DNA of 64,000 nucleotides from Pontederia crassipes. Lineage: Eukaryota > Streptophyta > Magnoliopsida > Commelinales > Pontederiaceae. Position numbers and translations under genes: made by a program. Positions 48,777 to 61,043 of the stretch are shown one piece after another. The DNA is taken from NCBI GenBank assembly GCA_030549335.1, contig CM060186.1, positions 20,265,189 to 20,329,188 of the forward strand, read 5' to 3'. Each line of letters begins with the position of its first letter. Within the stretch, counting starts at the first letter, position 1. The notes beneath the pieces are model-generated. The model saw only the letters and a list, made by a program, of their open reading frames with translations, ran no database searches and was not told the DNA's origin.

Positions 48777-51700
48777 ATGTTTAGCAGCAAGTTCTCCAAC
48801 AAATGGTACCATCAAAATCCTTCCTTTTCTTTTTTTTCCCCCTTGCTCCCCGTTCGTCTTTAGCTTTACTTGGTTTGGCTGATGTTTTTGATGGGGGGTC
48901 GGAACTCAAATGGTTGCAGCAAGCAGGCGGCGAAGTGCATCAGGGCGAGGGTGGAGCCCATCACGAAGAAGAAGCAGGCCACGCTCCGAATCCTCACGAA
49001 GGACGTCGCCGATCTCCTCGCCGCCGGCCAGGACGACAAGGCCTTCGGACGGGTACTTCTTTACTCCTCTCGCCCCATGCCTTTGCTTGCCGTCGTCTTC
49101 TCGCCCTTCCGCCTTTTTGCTGAAATGAGGCTGTTCTATTTTTTTCTCGTTTTTTTCCCACTAGCAATGTCGTTGTTCCCGTTCTTGTTTCTCGCGTTGT
49201 TTCTTTTGCTGATTCGTCAAGATGCCTGAGTTATTATTTTCTTCCGTAGTTTTCTTGATCTTGATCCTCGTTTTTTGTTGATTTCTAAAGAAGAAAAACA
49301 TTTTATAGGTTAAGTTCACATGGAGTTTCAGGTTTTCTCTTCGAATTTTTTTTCTTGCTGCTCTTATCTGGAAATTGGAATTCCTTCCAACTCAAATGAT
49401 TTTTCTACTAATTCTTTTTCCGAGCAGTTCATCTGATACAAAAATGGAGTCCTAACGTTTTCAGAAAAATGATTTACCTTTTTTGCTTTGTGTCATTTTT
49501 TTTAGAAACTCATGCTGCAAAAGATGCTAGAAAAACTGAAATGTTCAGCTCTCTTTGAAAATCCACAAATTCAAGTTTCATTGAAGTGGATCCTTCCTAC
49601 TACCAGCAAATTAGACTCTCGTTTTAGAAGTTGTCTAAGAGTATTCAAATCTTGCACATCCTGTATACTGTTGGAATTATATTACTACAACAATTTGGTC
49701 AATCATCTTACCGCTTCTCTTTCTTCTGACGTTAAGTTTTTCTCTGCACAACTTGTTACAAAGTAGTAACTTTTTTTACTCGATTTTCCTCCAAGTTCTG
49801 TTCTTTGGATTTTCTGTGGTAGTGAAGTCACAAGTTTCACATTTTCCATGTTTTTACGAAACAGGTTGATGCACTCATTAGCGAGACAAATCACACATCT
49901 TGCTATGACACAATTGAGAAGTGCTGTGAATACATCTTGAGACAGCTTCCAAGCCTAGAAAAGCAGAGGTATATTATGGTTCTAATCAACTCTGGAAGAT
50001 ATCTTCATTTTATGAAATAAGTGTGACAATTATGAATTGTGAGAGACTTGGCAGTTTTATCATACGTCCTAGATTCTCATGTCTAGTTCATTTCACCATT
50101 GACATAAAGACTGATAAATCCACCGGTTTTAGCTTTAGATACGTTTTCTCTTGCAAACTAAAGACTGACAGTTTGGCCCAATATTACTTAATGGAAGGTA
50201 TGTCTTAGCTGATGATTGCAAATAAATATAAATTCCAATTTGGGGATCTTTTGCATGATGAGCTTACAATCGCTAACATTGCACATATAACATGAAGCCA
50301 ATTGCTTGCAATAATATGAACTAATGATCTCACTTGCAGCTGTTTAATTTGTAAAAGTAATGCAGCAGCATTCAGTATGTTCACTTGTGCTCCTTATCAT
50401 ATATGTCATATTAACTGATTAGTTTATTATTATGATATTCACCCAAATCTTAACTCCGCCTATATTTTATAGCCGGTCCCAAGCCCGGATAAAGGAGGAG
50501 GGTTGTGTTAGGCCCCGACAGCCAGCATAAAATCCTGTCGAATCTTATGAACATGGATCAACGAATATAGGTGAACGAGTCGGAGTGGCTCCTATTAATG
50601 AGAAAATGGTAGAGAATCGTTTGAGATGGTTTGGTCATGTTCAGAGAAGACCATTAGATGCGCCAGTAAGAAGAGTAGATCAAATAATCTGGAGTCCGAT
50701 TAAAAGAGGGAGAGGGAGGTCAAGGCGGACACTTGGCGAACTAATAGAGCAAGATCTATTGGTGAATAATATACCGAAAGGTTTGGTTACTAATAGAGCG
50801 GAATGACGTCGTATGATCCATGTAGCCGACCCCACCTAGTGGGATAAGACTTTGTTGTTGTTGTTGTTGTATTCACCCAAATCTTAATTCCGCCTATGTT
50901 TTATAGCCGGTCCCAAGCCCGGATAAAGGAGGAGGGTTGTGTTAGGCCCCGACAGCCAGCGTAAAATCCTGTCGAATCTTATGAACATGGATCAACGAAT
51001 ATAGCGGAATGGCGTCGTATGATCCATGTAGCCGACCCCACCTAGTGGGATAAGACTTTGTTGTTGTTGTTGTTGTTGTATTCACCCAAATCTTATAACT
51101 TATATAAGCTCAAGATTGGTAGATTTCGTTGACAAGAAAAAATGAGTTTGTTTCTTATGGCATTTTAAAAATGAACTCATATAGGTTGATGTAAAACAAT
51201 AGACACAATATTGATACGACGGTATACTGTATTCTTATTTGTTTACTCAGAGGTTCTATGCGCCACTGTCTTGTTGGACTGTCATCTCTAAATGATTTAT
51301 CAAGAAATTGTGATAAAGTTACATGTCTTCAGCAAACATGAGAAAGGTTGTGTGATTTGTGTCCAACAATCGACATCAGTATTCTGCTTTTGAATTTAAG
51401 TTTCTTATATTTATCCTTCTTTCATCTCATCCTGTTGTTTATATCATATTCTTTATGTGTGGCCAATAGGGAATGCTCTCCGGAGGTCATGGAAGTGATG
51501 GGAACTCTAGTTTTTGCTGCTGCTAGGTTTCCGGATTTGCCAGAATTATGTGATCTCAGACGTGTCTTCATGGAACGATACGGGGGTGATATGCAGTCAT
51601 CTGCAAATGCTGAGGTTCTAAACAGTTGTAATATTTGCATCACAATGAAAACAAATGAGCTATTGTTCAGAATCTTATCACTTAATTTTCTTGCAGTTTG

Positions 51701-53706
51701 TTGAGAAACTCCAGAAGAAGACGTTTTCAAAGGAGAAGAAACTGCAGTTGATGCAAAGTATTGCCAAAGAGTTCTCTATAAGATGGAATTCACAGATGTT
51801 TGGCCAGAAACTATCCAATCCCCAAGCGTCCAAGTCTGTAAGTGTCATTGGAACAATTGTTATAGATCTGTTATATTAAGTTACTGTTCCTTATCTCTGC
51901 TTCAGAAATTAAATTCAATACTAATTCTATAATTTTTTTAGACTATCTGATAATTTTCTAAACTTTTTGCAGGATCCAAGCAAGCAAGTTGTCCCATCGA
52001 GTGCAGATAATAAACCTTCAACAATTGCCAGTCAGAACCATGAGGTTATTCCTTCCAGGGATGAAATTGAGCATACTCCAACAAGGCTTCCAAGAAGGCA
52101 ACAAATACCCGAGGAAGCAAAAGTAGTTCGGACGGCTTCCCAGGATACTCCTTTGCACGATCCAGAGAAGAAGAAAAGTAGAGTAGGGATTAATGAACCT
52201 GAGAGTGTTGAGCAGTATGCAAGCCACCCCAAAGTTCCTCCATATGCTAATGCAAGAAGCAGCTATAACGTAACTCATAAAGAAGATGAACCTAAAGATG
52301 TTATTCAACACACTAAGAGACCAAAGGATCACGATGAGTTGGACTTTGTGGATGAAGATAAGCAACGCCTTGGCAAGGGCAGATATTTGAATGACAAACC
52401 AGCCAAGTCAGTTCCTCCATACACAAAATCAAGTGGCAATAAGAATGATTACAATATCGAGGGAGCGAAAGGAAATGCCATGCCTCCATATGCCAAAGCA
52501 GATGAGACTAAAAATGTATATGCTGTTAAAGAAAATATTGAGAATATGTTAGAGAATGTTGAACTGAGTCATCATGAACAAAGGTCAGATCCTCGTCAAG
52601 GAAGCAGGTCAGTTCAAACTGCAAGCAACAATGTGAGAGCAGCAAATAGGATTCCACCTTATGTCAAAATGGCCAAAGAAGTAGTCCAGGAAGATTCATT
52701 GGTTAGGAGCTCGAATGCAGCTCATGACAGTTCCAAGAATGTTGAAGATACAGACGATAAAATAAATGGATACCATGTCGACAAGCCTAAGCCCTATTCT
52801 GTGAGGAGGAACTTCCGCAGTCTTCCAGCCACGGGGACTGCTAATATGCCGATCAACGAGGAGAAGTCTAGTAACTATGAGTATGGTGGTGGAACTAGAC
52901 CTACAAATAAACAGAGTGCTACTGTTTATGACATTGAAAGAAACTACGACCAGAAAATAACGAGAAGAAACTCAACACCAGAACCAAATGAGGATGAAAT
53001 GGCTAATGTTGTAGGCAATGGAATCCCTATGCCTCGAACTTCCAGGACGCAGAAGAAAGAAGGAAACAAGCACTTTGCTGATCTCTATGATGGTAAACAT
53101 GATGAGACTGATATGGATCATGAGAAACCCCGGTATCACGCCACTGGAGGAAGATCTAAAATTGAGCGAAATAACAGTGACCACGATGAACAGAAGACTA
53201 CCAACAAAATTTCTAGGCAACCACTTAGCGATGACGAGAAGGATAACGCGATAGACTATGGTAACCTCTTCGCTCGTACTTCTAATGGGCGAAGTAGGCG
53301 TGGCAGTCGGCATCCTACTGCTGCGTATGATGATGAAGAATTGACTATGGATAGGCTCTTAATGCATTACAGTAGGAAAGGGAAAGAGGAGCATATGGGC
53401 AAGGAAAGAAGAAAGAGGGATCTTGGTGCAAATGAGTCTGAACATCCAAGGGATAATGCTGCAAATGGAGTTGGACATCCAAGTAATGGAGAAGTACCAC
53501 CTTCTAGAAGAAGGGGAATAAACCACCCCCCTGAAAGAGCTCTCTCAGTGCCACCAGAACCAGTTAGTCCAGAAGCTATCAAGACACCTGCTCGGACTGT
53601 GTCAATGCAGCCCGACTTGTTAGCGGCAAACTGTGGGCGAGTACATCCAAAATTGCCCGATTTCGATAATTTAGCTGCACGCTTGGCTGCCTTGAGGAAT
53701 CTATAA
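48777..53706 (+). CDS. IST1-like ESCRT-III-associated protein (plant ISTL type)
   Basis: IST1 proteins are ESCRT-III relatives that bind Vps4/SKD1 and LIP5 at endosomes and tune multivesicular body sorting. Exons 48777-48805, 48920-49052, 49865-49968, 51470-51614, 51697-51837 and 51973-53706 join (GT-AG) to 2,286 nt, 761 residues. The start is MFSSKFSNKC. The helical IST1 domain fills about residues 10-175 (ARVEPITKKKQATLRILTKD, CEYILRQL, VMGTLVFAAARFPDLPELCD, FVEKLQKK). The remainder is one large, charged, probably disordered exon with four PPY motifs at 273, 332, 355 and 412. At the C-terminus DNLAARLAALR (749-759) fits the MIT-interacting consensus (D/E)xxLxxRLxxL(K/R), which would dock on Vps4 or LIP5. 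Intron 3 is long (1,501 bp) and carries LINE-derived inserts. Family assignment is firm; the paralog is not assigned. Confidence 0.93.
50453..50870 (+). mobile_element. RTE-type LINE-derived insert, copy 1 (with RT tail frame)
   Basis: The insert starts after ATTCACCCAAATCTTA (50437-50452) and ends in a (TTG)n tail. From 50580 it encodes VAPINEKMVENRLRWFGHVQ, VRRVDQIIWSPIKRGRGR and ending AEWRRMIHVADPT if one shift is allowed. This is the typical C-terminal part of plant RTE-clade reverse transcriptase ORFs. A leader with gtcccaagcccggataaagg precedes it. No RT core is present, so it is non-autonomous. It lies in intron 3 of the IST1-like gene in the same orientation. Confidence 0.78.
50887..51079 (+). 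mobile_element. RTE-type LINE-derived insert, copy 2 (internally deleted)
   Basis: It directly follows copy 1, separated only by a second ATTCACCCAAATCTTA (50871-50886). A third copy of that 16-mer follows at 51080-51095. Its leader and (TTG)n end are almost identical to copy 1, but about 220 bp with the coding part are missing. The deletion joint is at the shared gaatatag / cggaatg sequence. Confidence 0.82.
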
Positions 53707-53754
53707 TGTTTTCCAGTAAAATAACTGATTGAAGGAAGACATAAAAGTGCTACT

Positions 53755-54052
53755 TTTGCATTTTCTCTAGTGATAGATGCCTCAACCAATATCAGCATTG
53801 TACAAAATGCACTAGTTACATCATCGTAACTGTTCAGGAATCACCTGTTTTGTTTTAGCTATTGACTTCATTTTCCCTGATGCCGTCGATTTCAGCATTG
53901 ATCTTTTTGCATCTTCTCTAGTGATAGATGCCTCCATCAATATCAGCATTTACAGAATGCGCCAGTTACAGCATTGTTACTGTTCAGGAATCACATTTTT
54001 TTAGGTAGTGACTTCATTTTCCACTGTGCCGATTATTTCAGCATTGATCTTG
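53755..54052. repeat. Tandem duplication, 2 x ~150 bp, just after the IST1-like stop
   Basis: The unit starting tttgcattttctctagtgat at 53755 is repeated from 53906 with period about 151 bp. Both copies contain gtgatagatgcct, atatcagcatt, actgttcaggaatcac and end cagcattgatctt. They differ by scattered substitutions and small gaps, so the event is not recent. It begins 49 bp after the stop, so it likely forms much of the 3' UTR. Confidence 0.88.
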
Positions 54053-54059
54053 TCATACC

Positions 54060-55455
54060 CCAAAGCCGACCTGACATTAATTGTTAAAATTTTCAAATAA
54101 TATAATGAGTCAGCAAATTTTTTTGTAAATTAGTTCCGATCGATTGAACTGTTCAAAAAGGGGGAGAAAGGGGTACAAGAAACCTTCAGGAGCTAGCCCT
54201 AATTCCTCCTACATCAATCTCCACTCAATTCCTCCTATAAGAAACCTCGGGGACCCTGCCCCAAGATTTCCCTTCAAAAAATTCATATTCTTGAGTAAAA
54301 TAAATTTTGACAAATTCATATTCCTCCCATGAGGGATGAGATGCTAGAATGTGGTCTGCAATTAAAAAAAAATATACGTGAATAAATAATTTATGAAAAA
54401 TGAGAAATTTAATTATAAAAGTTTTACTTATATGAAAATTCCTTTTATCTTTTATTAATTATATATAAACTATTTATAATACTAATGAATAACGAATATT
54501 TATTGTATAGTTCTCGATCACTTAATTTATGTTTCCCTTCTATTTTTAGTTTCACTTTTTTTTATTATATTATTTATTTTGTCATAATTATTTTATTAAT
54601 CTATTTTAAAAAATTAAAAATGAGAGATAAATATAAATGAGAGAGATAAATATGATGTTAAGTAGCATGCAATCAACTTTTGTATAATTAATATGCAACT
54701 AACAAAATATAAATGTAAATTATTTTATCAATACAAATTTTTTAGAGAGAGAAAGAGAGAGAGTATGTGTGTGAGAAAGATGCAATTAATTGGGTTAAAA
54801 ATTTATAATTCATTTTCATTTCATCAATTTGAAGAAATAAAAAATATGAGTTCCGAAGGGTTTAACTACACTTCATTTCTCGTAACTAGTACAAAAAAAA
54901 AAGATATCCCAACGCGATTTAAATATTTTATTCTCCCGCATTCTACTAAACAAGTCAAAATTCTCTCTCCTCCCTCTCTCACCTCAAGACTATTTGCAAG
55001 GACAATATCAAGATGTAACAATAGACCAATCCCGAAATAATCGATACCATTAGACCCTTTATATACAATATCAAGGTGACTTGTTGAAGGGCCAAAGGCT
55101 TTTCCCATGAGACTAAGGATATGAATATGAACATCTTAACTTCACAAGGATATGAATATGAACATGCATTTTATTGTTTTAGAAAGTGTTATGCCCTAAA
55201 CCCTAAACTCCAACGGAAGCCTCTTTCGTGCCCTCTGGTTTTATCCATATTGAATAACAAATTATGAATATTTTTTTTTCAAAAGAAATATAGGTTAGCA
55301 AGAACTTGCGATTACAGAAAAAAAATAGAAAGGCAAAATAATGGATAAATTTACATGAATTCTGTGCTGACATAATATCAAAGTTGAACCCATCGCTAGT
55401 GACAACTAAATATATAACTCCATGTGAACTAGAGCATGGGGTTAAATATATAACC
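54060..55455. other. AT-rich stretch between convergent genes
   Basis: No gene is supported. A short GC-richer block at 54130-54260 contains aactccac/ctcctataagaaacct-type phrases of unknown origin. Confidence 0.4.
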
Positions 55456-55461
55456 CTCTCT

Positions 55462-58400
55462 TCATGTAACTAGAGCAGTTAATCTGCAAATGGGACAGAT
55501 GTTCTTGAGCATTAGCCACTGTCTGATACAAGCAGAATGGAAGTCATGACCGCAATTCAAAGTTCCCAGTTCCTCCCCACTAGCATATTCTTCCTGAAAA
55601 AGAAAGTGGATGTGGACAATTAGTTTGATCTTCCATAAATGAACAGGTGAAATCGAAATAATTACCTGACAAATGCAGCACGGTTCAATTTCCATAGATT
55701 CTGCAGATAAGAATTTCCTCTGCTTGAGATGCTTTGACATCATTTCCTCGCTCAACCCAGTACTAACATTTCCTATTTCTTCTTCCAATGCTAATAATTC
55801 CTGCAACAACAGAGAGGCTTTAGTAAAATTTGCATTAAAATTTCTTCCAAAGGAAGTCAGTATCTTACCTCATACGACATGCTATCAACATCAAGGCGCA
55901 TGTCCCTGTGCCTATCATGCAAATCTGCACTTGCCAGAACTACAGCCTGGTTAAGAATAAAGGTAACCTTGGTTAGCCGACAGAATTAGAAAAAGAGTTG
56001 ACTAGAATATATTATATCTAACAAGGAAGATATATTGGAGAAAGACAAAACCACATATTTAGGACAAAAAGAGTTATGAAAATCATCATTGGACAAGGGA
56101 CAGATTGTAGTATTTCCTTCTATATTTATTCATAGTGATATCACTAATTGTGTATGAGAAATACTTTCCCAAAGTCTCTTCCAGAGAATAAAATGATAAT
56201 ATTGATTAGGAATGAAATAATGATATTAGCTTGAAGACTAACCTCAAATCGCAAATCACCCCTGTGACGAAGGACATCCGTACCATGAGGAACCTGATAT
56301 ACACATCAAGAACAAGTGAACATAAATTTCAAAGAAATAAATTAATTATGGCATGCAAGTGCTTTATCACTTAAGGTACAAAGTACGGTAAAGAAAGAAT
56401 TCTAAAATAATCATTATTCCAAGCGCATTCAATTTGTCTTTATGGTGGTCTATTCAATATTCACTTATACTTCTCCAAAGCCACATGCACAATAAAATCC
56501 CCATCCTGTATTTATTTTATTTTCATATTTAATGATCTTTTTTAAATCCATATTTCAAAGCTTTCACAGGGTAAGAATGTCTAAACCTAATCAAATACTC
56601 AATTTTCTAAATGGATTTTCTCTGTTTTAAATTTCTGAAGCCATTGTATTACATGTAAATATATGTCAATGAAAAAAGTATCACACATATGTATAAAAAA
56701 AACAATAGAAGCATCCTGATTTATTTTTGGTATAATATCATGAACTAATCACGACAACAGTTTTCAACACCTAAAGCAACAGTTTTAAAGTTTGATCCCT
56801 TAGCTACAATCACTTGGAAAGGAAAAGAAAATTCATGAGTTGAACTTACTACTAGGTGACTTAAAAGAAGTATTTCCTAAGTGTAGCTTCTCTTGCAATT
56901 TATCCCTTAATATGTAGAAACATTTGTGGTGAATCAATCAAGTTTGAACTTGTATCTCCAATAGAAATTAAGTATACAACCTTTTTTTGTCGTAAAAATA
57001 TTTCAAAATTACAGTATGTAACTTTTCCATGGAAGTGCAAAAGCATATATATAACTAAGCACAATAAGAAGATTTTTTTTTTTGAGATGGTAAAAGGATG
57101 ACTCCCAAACCCTTGTAGCCGTCAACATAAGAAAGTAATGGAAGCTGTACAGTGTTACAATTTAAGAACAAACCTCTAACATAATCCTATGTGTTGCATC
57201 CCTTCTCATTGTCATGTTCATAGGTAAAGGGACACCCAGAATTCCTTGTCGACCAATCATATATGTAGACCTCATGTGTTGAGCAGGATGTGAGCTGCGT
57301 GGAGTAGTTCTAACATGTCGAGATAATTCCTGTGAAGCTGAAGACTGGCTGGGGTGTTGTAAGGGGAAGTTAGTGCCCTGCATAACAAGATTGAAGAATC
57401 TTAGGCTGAAGTACAATACATAGTTTCTGTAAGTGTTTTGAGTATTGAGTAGGAGGATTCTTATGAGGTACCCAGAAAGATCCTACTGATGGATGCAGTC
57501 CTGAACTTGTACTGGCTCTTGAGGTGCTAACATCTCTACTGCCCAAAGTCCAGTTCATTGGTTCTTGCATCATTTGCCTAATATCTCTTGTAGGAACAAA
57601 TTCTACTATATTGTTCACTTGCATGTTTCTTGCATTAGCTTCCTCCCTTCTAACCATTATTTCGTCTTCAATGTTAAAAGAAGAATTCACAGAACCACTG
57701 ATTCTTGAATTGGTAGCTACATTCCACTGCACAGGGTAGACAGTTTGCGGCGCACCAGGTCCAACTGGTATATGAGGTTGATTTTGTGAACTTGAGGTTG
57801 AAAATAATGATGTAGGTTGCAAAGAGTGATTCAATGGGTAAGAGGATGGATGATTTAGTGGCCATGAGTTAGAGTGTCTAGCAGCATTCATTAACCATAA
57901 ATTAGATGCGGAAATATCATGCAATTGTGCTAGGTTAGTTCTCATTCTGTCGTTTCTGTATGAACTTTCAACATTGCTTGCTAAACTTGCACTGGGATAG
58001 GAATCTGAGAACATTCTTCTCTCAATAGGACTGTAACCTGTTGAATAATCTTCAAAAGGATTTCCAACAGATGGATGAACCATTGCACTACGTGTATTCA
58101 AATATGTAATTGGGTTTTGACTGTACAAGGTAGAATGTGGTAAATTGTTCTGGCCTTGATGAGAAGAGCTTGCAGTTGCAGTACCTGAAGTTTGCCCATG
58201 CAAACCTTCGATACTTTTTCTTTTGAAGGCTGTGCGCCGATCCATCAAGCTTCCTGGTCTTCCATCATCTTCCTGTTCGGCTCCATTATCCATAGATGAA
58301 GTTCCGCAAAGATTGGTAAAACTATGTGAATATGTATCACTATCCAATAAGTCAAGACCATGTGGAAGAGGAGGTATGCTTGATGTTGTGACCTCATTGC

Positions 58401-58884
58401 CTAGGCCAGTGTGATCAGCAACAAAGTCTGGATTCTGCTGAACACCATGCATACTGGGATTTTGTGAAAATAATTGCCCATCAGTTTGGCTGATATTAAG
58501 ATTTAAGTTGGCATTTTCCAAGGAAAGCATATTGTCTACTTCAAAATTCCTCTCTTGTGTGTTCATGACACTTGAAGCACCAAAAGTTAGAGGTTCCATT
58601 CTCTCATGCTCTACTTTGTTTTCCATATGGCTGCCCTGGTTTTGAGAATGCTGGCCAGATGTAGATCCCCCAGAGCTCCAAATACTCAATTGAGCGCCAT
58701 CACGATTACCCATGCTTGTATGTCCTAGATTTGTGTCACCAGGAGCAGTGATGTGCCTTTGCATGCTCTGGATTTCCACTGGATTTAGAAGCATGCTGTT
58801 CCACAAGAACTGCTGATCCATGCCAGATTCACTTGAATTAAAGATTTCTGAGCTAGAATTCGGAGAACTACTTTGCCCTTGCAT
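55462..58884 (-). CDS. RING-H2 E3 ubiquitin ligase, MBR1/MBR2-like
   Basis: Such proteins pass ubiquitin from E2 enzymes to substrates; Arabidopsis MBR1/2 target MED25. Coding exons on the minus strand: 58884-57472 (or 57415), 57377-57174, 56293-56243, 55946-55869, 55800-55666 and 55593-55462. The last four joints are clean GT-AG, phase 0. The N-terminal ~470 residues are Ser/Asn/Gln-rich and probably disordered, with the family-like start MQGQSSSPNSSSE and LNPVEIQSMQ. A conserved helical block RHRDMRLDVDSMSYEELLAL precedes the RING: CCICQEEY, NCGHDFHSAC, CPIC, which is C-x2-C...C-x-H-x2-H-x2-C...C-x2-C, all ligands present. It ends RLTALVT. The exon 1/2 joint is uncertain: a 94-nt intron (57378-57471) gives 670 residues but removes the NPPTQY segment. 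The usual family segment between the large exon and the helical block (IVSEIRNVLDLMRRGE) looks replaced by a shorter one. Confidence 0.88.
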
Positions 58885-58956
58885 AAGGACAACTTGTTCA
58901 ACCCAAGCAAAGCCTGGGAAAAATTATCCCACAATGTTTTTGTCAACTCTAGCAGC

Positions 58957-60200
58957 CTGCAATATAGAAAAAAGATATCAATTGATTGATAGATTGTTTT
59001 AATCTACATTAAACAGGCACCATCATGATTATCAAGAGTTATTTTTCTGAACTCCTCCCAAAAAATTTTTGTACTATGAAGGAAGAAAAATCAAATATAT
59101 TATGTCATCCAGAACTTGCAGGATTGTGAATTTCATGACAAAAAGGTTACCAGTGTCCATTGTTATGTTGTATTCCTAATGCTGTCACAAGCATGGCATT
59201 CAAGTCATGCTCTACCAATTCAGATGCTGAAATCTTCTTCCCTCGTTATGCTTTAAGCCAAAGAATGTTTTCCTTTAAAGGGATAATCCAAAGAAATTTA
59301 AGATCCAAATCTACATGTCATAACTTCATTGCGGACTTAAAAAAGTTTCCAAGTCAAGTAGTCAGCTATCTTATTCTCATGCATTTCTTTTGTTTTATCC
59401 TCGAACATGGCTGCATAGGCATTCTTATCCTTGAATGCAGACGGTCAAACCAAAAGAAAGAAGAAAAAAATTCTTTCAAGATAAAACAGGGAACAATATG
59501 TACATTGAAAAGAAGAGCAGAATGCTTCACACTTTATTTTCACAGGGCAATGAGGGGATTCAATTCTATATTTAAGTTTGAATGCGGAATAAAGTCCCAA
59601 AATTGTCATAAATTTACACCTATAACTGAACCACAAATTCCAGTTTGTTCCATCAGACTAACATCAAAGATAAAACTACAAACAGATCATCCCAAGGCCT
59701 TCAACCCAATCCGCAAGTTGCAATCTTTTCTGTCACAACGAATCAAGAATAAAAAACTGAAAATATAACATAAAAACAAAGAATAACAATAACTTACCGA
59801 CAAATGACGATCTTCTGATCAGAAGTACACGCAGAACGAAAATTGCAAGAAAAAAGAAGTCCGCAAAAAGGACTAAGAAACCACAATCACACAAACAATC
59901 GAAGAATAAGATCCAACCATTACCACAGAAACCTAAAGAAACAACCCACAGAGCCCATCTACAGAAAATTCACGAGAACAAACTAAGGATTGCTTGACCC
60001 GATCGGTTACAAAGAACGCACCTGATAACGATTCACGGAGATCGGGATACAGCAAGATCGTCCCTTTCCTCCTGACGTCGCCCACCACCCTTCGTCCCTT
60101 CCTACTCTGCACACCAAAAGCCCAAGACAAGGACGCGATCAGCGAGCGAATCGATCGGAACTACGGGAAGAAGAAGGCCACCGGTACAAGGAAATGCGGA
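58957..60200 (-). other. Probable 5' UTR exon and leader intron of the RING gene
   Basis: On the minus strand an acceptor (ctatattgcag) ends at 58957, 73 bp upstream of the ATG, and a donor (atcag|gtgcgtt) lies at 60021. This gives a leader intron of about 1,065 bp and a first exon of about 60022-60200. The ORF at 59160-59768 on the other strand lies in this intron and is not credible. The transcription start cannot be fixed. Confidence 0.5.
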
Positions 60201-60289
60201 AATAGCTCCTTTGGTTTTTTTTTTCTTTTTTTGCCTCGCAGAAATGAGAATTTTTTAACTCGTTACTTTAAAGTTAAATAAAATCTGAA

Positions 60290-61040
60290 ATACGTTATGT
60301 AAGTAGAGGTGACGCATGTTGGGTAAGATGGGGTAGACCCGACCATCCGAAAATCCGAAAAATCGACATTTTTTATTTAAATTAAAGATTTTATATGATT
60401 AAAAATTAAAATATGAAAAATATAGCATTTAAATATAGAAAAATAGTAGATAAATAAAATATTATCTTCATGATTTAAAATAAAATATTTAAAAAATATA
60501 TACTTTTATATTAAAATGTATAAAATAAAAAAAAGAAAAAAGGTGATCGGATAATCTAGTCCGAATCGAGTATTGGGTGCCCAGAAAGTTCTCAACTCAA
60601 CCCAATCTCATTGGTCGAGTTAAGTCGGATTTAAAGTGAGATCATTTAAAAAGTAGTCACTATCATCAAATATCATAGATTTTGAATAAGAGATGCTTGA
60701 AATTCAATAAATGACAATTTAATAATATAATAAATGAATTAAATTTTAATGGATTAGATATGATTGAAATGAATCCTAAATTATACTACAATTTTTACTT
60801 TTATCCATTTGTATGATTCTATTAAATTTTATGTTTTTTATTTATAAAGACTAATTTTACAAATTACTTTTTTATGCTTAAAATAATAAAATAATAATAA
60901 ATAAGAAAAAAGACTAAACACCCTCTTTGTCGAGGTCACTGAGGGGGCACTAGAGTGTCTTGTCTTTTTTATATTTTATATTATTTTAAAATTTTAAACA
61001 TTAAAAGAGAGTACAAAATGATAGTTTAGTCATTAAAATC
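60290..61040. other. AT-rich stretch with a decayed repeat
   Basis: Phrases such as gtagacccgaccatccg and caacccaatctcattggtcgag recur here and in other intergenic parts, suggesting an old dispersed repeat. No gene is seen. Confidence 0.35.
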
Positions 61041-61043
61041 AAG

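Noticed and set aside
50585..50806. Apparent small gene in the IST1-like intron
   Set aside because: The product is the C-terminal tail of an RTE-type reverse transcriptase inside a LINE-derived insert.
59160..59768. 202-codon + strand frame
   Set aside because: It lies in the leader intron of the RING gene on the opposite strand, has no recognisable domain and ends in Lys-rich AT-coded sequence.
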